Assembly: GCF_014836545.1 (NCBI RefSeq)
Contig: NZ_JACSQS010000004.1
Location: 184,932-248,931, forward strand
Length of the DNA: 64,000 nucleotides
Source: Stenotrophomonas lacuserhaii
Lineage (GTDB): Bacteria; Pseudomonadota; Gammaproteobacteria; Xanthomonadales; Xanthomonadaceae
Reading direction: 5' to 3'
Of the stretch, positions 63,881 through 64,000 are shown piece after piece. Under the pieces are notes generated by a model. It was given only the letters and a program-made list of their open reading frames with translations. It was not told the DNA's origin and ran no database searches. Each line of letters opens with the position of its first letter. Position 1 is the stretch's first letter. Made by a program: the position numbers and the translations under genes.

Positions 63881-64000
63881 CAAGCCGGAGCAACGTCAAC
63901 GTCAACAGCCTGCAGGGCTATGCGTTGGCGGGGCGGGGTGGCTGTGCAGGACACGCCGTGAATCCGTCCATGGAGGCTCGCTTTTCGCATCCATGCGAAA

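Overview
The window is a high-GC (roughly two-thirds G+C by eye), gene-dense chromosomal segment that looks like Stenotrophomonas (S. maltophilia complex or close relative; Xanthomonadaceae). The reasons are the gene repertoire, the order of the type IV pilus and rpoN/PTS clusters, and above all the many short palindromes with a GTAG or GTGG end, which match the SMAG-type REP elements known from S. maltophilia. There is no prophage, plasmid or CRISPR signature. One tRNA gene (Gly, CCC anticodon) is present and there is no rRNA.

Layout. 1-5 kb: end of an RND efflux pump, then two AGCS amino-acid/Na+ symporters flanking a SpoU-type RNA methyltransferase. 5-12.6 kb: mostly minus-strand housekeeping genes (M28 peptidase, mscL, FAH-family hydrolase, SLC13/RCK transporter, trmB, thiG, thiS) with one Rieske protein on the plus strand. 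12.8-25 kb: GDSL autotransporter esterase, tRNA-Gly, a large orphan hybrid sensor kinase, rimK, a tandem pair of unknown secreted proteins, a two-component system, a HigBA/RelE-type toxin-antitoxin pair with a visible operator, and an unknown anchored protein. 25-36 kb: type IV pilus locus (coaE-pilD-pilC on minus; a sigma-54 promoter, two tandem pilins and pilB on plus). It is interrupted by an accessory block with a 1040-aa membrane protein fused to a spermidine-synthase-like domain, a frameshifted small gene with an HTH partner, and an orphan HicB. 36-44 kb: YitT-like protein, tag, DUF4153 protein, algH-ruvX-pyrB, mgtE and an esterase lipoprotein.

44.6-55 kb is the conserved minus-strand series kdsD-kdsC-lptC-lptA-lptB-rpoN-hpf-ptsN-hprK-rapZ-EIIA-ptsH-ptsI. 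It joins LPS transport and Kdo synthesis, the sigma-54 factor, ribosome hibernation and the regulatory PTS. The sigma-54 product should transcribe pilA through the promoter at 28230. 55-64 kb: ibaG-like gene, murA, a small EF-hand protein, two tandem DUF3108 proteins, purN and purM with a small membrane gene between them, then DUF2066, a PerM-family protein and hda.

Most interesting: REP elements sit inside the reading frame of the 1040-aa gene and encode repeated peptides; a degraded REP-associated transposase (RAYT) C-terminus lies among REPs before ptsI; a perfect 34-bp inverted repeat separates rapZ from the EIIA gene; a six-C run breaks a small gene upstream of an HTH gene; and two tandem secreted paralogues belong to a family I do not recognise. 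I found no clearly new multi-gene system. The pilin/spermidine-synthase-like block is the best candidate for unexplored biology. Start sites were chosen by eye from ribosome binding sites and family lengths, and no database search was possible.
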